Made by a program: the position numbers and the translations under genes | Origin: Capsaspora owczarzaki ATCC 30864 | Lineage: Eukaryota > Opisthokonta > Filasterea | DNA length: 64,000 bases | Assembly (NCBI RefSeq): GCF_000151315.2 | Contig: NW_011887295.1 | Span: forward strand, 1,827,762-1,891,761 | Reading direction: 5' to 3' | Notes under the pieces: model-generated | What the model was told of the DNA's origin: nothing | The model's input: only the letters and a program-made list of their open reading frames with translations | Database searches by the model: none | In this document: positions 62,017 through 64,000 of the stretch, piece after piece | Numbering within the stretch: position 1 is the first letter of the stretch | Layout: the number at the start of each line of letters is the position of its first letter

Positions 62017-64000
62017 TTAAGGGAGAGCCTCGTTGTTGTTGGCTCCTTCCTCCGTAGTGGACGGAGGCAGCAGTGGCGCCTCCTCGGCCGACGCGACTTC
62101 AGATGCAACAGGGCTGCGAGACTCGGGCAACTCGGAGGAAGGCGGCTCAGCTGGTTGGGATTCCACCCCAACTTCTGCCACAGTGTCGGCTGCCGCGTCA
62201 GTGGGAGCAACAACAACGTCCGCAGCAGGAGTGGCAGCGTCGACAGGAGCGACGACAGTGCCGTCCTCGCCAGCGTCGGCGGGCACAGGTTGCTGGCTGA
62301 GCTCTGATGAAGAATGAAGAGTTTGTTCCGGCTCACTCGGTTCAGCCACAAGCAGAGGCGGCGAGACTTCCGTGCTGGTAGTTGGAAGAGCAAACTCGGG
62401 GTTTTGATCGGCCACAACTGCATCCTCCTCTGTCGACATTGGAGCGACGACGGTTGACATCGGCTCGTCGGGGACGTCACTTGCCACAGCCGTCTCGCCC
62501 GCTGGCGCGTCGACTGCCTTGTCGATTTCCGTCGTTGTAGGTTCGACATGAGGCTCAAAGCTCGGCGGAATGGTTGGCGTATCGTCCTGAGGTGGGTGGT
62601 GCTGGCTGAGGTCCGATGCAATGTCGAGAGGTGCCGAAGGTTCGGGCAGAGGAGTTGGCTGATTCGGGATCGATGCAGGATCAACAAAGGACGGAGTGTG
62701 CTCTGGCGCCTCGATGTGCCCGTCCGTTTGCATCATGGACGTCGTCTCGGCTGTCGGAACAGTGGGAGCCTCCAATTGAGCAGGGTAAGTTTCAGAATAT
62801 TCCACTTGCATGGCATCGGTGTCGGCAGTGTGGCAGGCAGGAGACGCGGCGGCGGTGGGCTCCTCATGAGTGTCTTTGAAAGCAACTGGAGTTTCATGCA
62901 GCACCGCAAACGCTTCTTCGAGTACTGCAGGTGCTTCATAAGCAGCTGACGCATCGTCCGAAACTGCGGGAACTTCCAATGGTGGTTCCTCCACGGCCAT
63001 TGGTGCTGCCTCAACAGCCACAGATGCTTCTTCCGCCACCACTGGTGGTGGTGGTGGTGGAGTTTCAGCACGCAAGGGCAGGCCCGAGTCCTCGTGAGAC
63101 ACGGCGGCTTCGTCGATCAAAGGCAGCGTTGGCTCGTTCAGAGAAGGGGATGTTGCTTCTACGAGGCTCGAATCGATACGATCCAGGGCTGGGACGACGG
63201 CGGCACGTTGCTGGGACTCTTCGACGCCAGCCATAGGAGAGGCATGTTGCTGCTCTTCATCAGAATGCGCCAGCTCGTTGGAATCAGCAAAGCCTGCTGC
63301 AGGAGGAGCTGCATCAACATTGCTGCCCTCATCTACTTGGGTCACAGTTTCGATCACGGGCTCAGTTGCAGCTCCGACGGCGTGGTGAACGTCGAGAGAG
63401 TCGCCCACCTCCGCAGCATGATCACTCATGAAGCCCACATGTTGGCTGTCCGCCTCGTTGGCAACTGCAGTCGCGTTTGGCACACTACCAATTTCGTCCA
63501 CTGACGACTGTGAAAACCGCCGCTCAGGAGTAGACGACAGCAGCTGGTCCAGATCCATTTGCTGACGGTAGGTGTGGAAAAAGTTTCTGACTTGGGTGGC
63601 CGTCTTGGTCTGCACTACCTGCGCAACGGCACTCCAATCGCCGGCATGCTGCTTGAGGCCTTCGATCAGCCGCTCGCGCTCGACACGAGTCCAGTATGTG
63701 ACTAGTTGCTTTGTGCCATCGGGAAGGGTCGTGGTGACAGACGGGATGGAATGGGCGGGAATGACGCCGTCGAAGGGCAGCGCGCCTGCAGCAGCTTCGA
63801 TAAAGTCGCCCTCGCCTTGAATGTCGACGTCGTCTTCAGGGGATGCGGTTGATGCTTGTCCCAGCCCAATCATCGAATCAAGTTTGAGCTTTTTGCGGAA
63901 GGCGTTGTAAAAGTCGCGACACTGCCCGTCGCTTCGCGTGCCGACGTGTTGCGAGACCATGCGCCAGTTCTTGCCATGCAGCCGCATCGCGTCCAGAGCA
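62017..64000 (-). CDS. NCoR/SMRT-like tandem SANT protein, 5' partial
   Basis: Stop TAA at 62017-62019; the frame is open through base 64000, so the N-terminus is missing. The visible 660 residues open inside a SANT domain (LDAMRLHGKNWRMVSQHVGT and RSDGQCRDFYNAFRKKLKLD). A second SANT follows about 75 residues later (YWTRVERERLIEGLKQHAGD, WSAVAQVVQTKTATQVRNFF, HTYRQQMDLDQLLSS). The closing (N/H)FxxYRxxxxLDxLL pattern is that of NCoR/SMRT SANT2, and two spaced SANTs are the NCoR arrangement (SANT1 docks HDAC3, SANT2 binds histone tails). The remaining ~480 residues are Glu/Pro/Ala/Thr/Val-rich and disordered, with repeated VEEPPxE-, APMxVEE- and ETPP-like units. RCOR or another SANT pair is an alternative. 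Convergent with SNAPC4, 158 bp away. Confidence 0.75.
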   Translation of the reverse strand, partial: ALDAMRLHGKNWRMVSQHVGTRSDGQCRDFYNAFRKKLKLDSMIGLGQASTASPEDDVDIQGEGDFIEAAAGALPFDGVIPAHSIPSVTTTLPDGTKQLVTYWTRVERERLIEGLKQHAGDWSAVAQVVQTKTATQVRNFFHTYRQQMDLDQLLSSTPERRFSQSSVDEIGSVPNATAVANEADSQHVGFMSDHAAEVGDSLDVHHAVGAATEPVIETVTQVDEGSNVDAAPPAAGFADSNELAHSDEEQQHASPMAGVEESQQRAAVVPALDRIDSSLVEATSPSLNEPTLPLIDEAAVSHEDSGLPLRAETPPPPPPVVAEEASVAVEAAPMAVEEPPLEVPAVSDDASAAYEAPAVLEEAFAVLHETPVAFKDTHEEPTAAASPACHTADTDAMQVEYSETYPAQLEAPTVPTAETTSMMQTDGHIEAPEHTPSFVDPASIPNQPTPLPEPSAPLDIASDLSQHHPPQDDTPTIPPSFEPHVEPTTTEIDKAVDAPAGETAVASDVPDEPMSTVVAPMSTEEDAVVADQNPEFALPTTSTEVSPPLLVAEPSEPEQTLHSSSELSQQPVPADAGEDGTVVAPVDAATPAADVVVAPTDAAADTVAEVGVESQPAEPPSSELPESRSPVASEVASAEEAPLLPPSTTEEGANNNEALP

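Overview
The window is nuclear DNA from a compact, intron-rich eukaryote. Most genes carry several short GT-AG introns (about 60-450 bp), genes lie roughly 100-900 bp apart on both strands, and introns and UTRs are full of homopolymer and dinucleotide runs. The gene set suggests a unicellular relative of animals (Holozoa; a filasterean such as Capsaspora would fit, but this is inference). It includes a Tec-type tyrosine kinase with PH, BTK-motif, SH3, SH2 and kinase domains, an MITF/TFE-type bHLH factor, an NCoR-like tandem SANT protein and SNAPC4. No prokaryotic operon, tRNA, rRNA, CRISPR array or intact transposon was recognised.
Layout, left to right: RCHY1/PIRH2-type E3 ligase (+, 5' partial); NDUFAF6-like complex I assembly factor (-); mitochondrial RBFA with a very long N-terminal extension (-); dUTPase (+); AP-4 epsilon adaptin (-); COX18-like inner-membrane insertase (-); SPT4 with an added N-terminal low-complexity arm (-); Tec kinase (+); rhomboid protease (-); small one-TM protein (-); V-ATPase proteolipid c (+); TRAP1 (-); a coiled-coil protein of unknown function (-); an intronless GH63-like secreted glycosidase (+); an MITF/TFE-like bHLH factor (+); ATG7 (+); an ABHD8-like hydrolase fused to an RNA-triphosphatase-like phosphatase domain (+); a 3.3 kb gene-poor stretch; a protein with two response-regulator receiver domains, an AT-hook and a bHLH (+); TIM29 (+); SPC24 (-); an OLD-like ATPase-Toprim protein (-); ANP32 (+); SNAPC4 (+); and an NCoR-like SANT protein (-, 5' partial).
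Themes: five genes serve mitochondrial biogenesis (NDUFAF6, RBFA, COX18, TRAP1, TIM29). V-ATPase c, the MITF/TFE factor and ATG7 lie within about 18 kb and belong to the lysosome-autophagy pathway in animals. The most novel candidates are the double-receiver bHLH protein (46449-50625) and the ABHD8/RNA-triphosphatase fusion (41087-43146). Next come the OLD-like gene (53534-55388), the SPT4 arm, and an MITF/TFE protein that keeps recognisable counterparts of both conserved N-terminal blocks.
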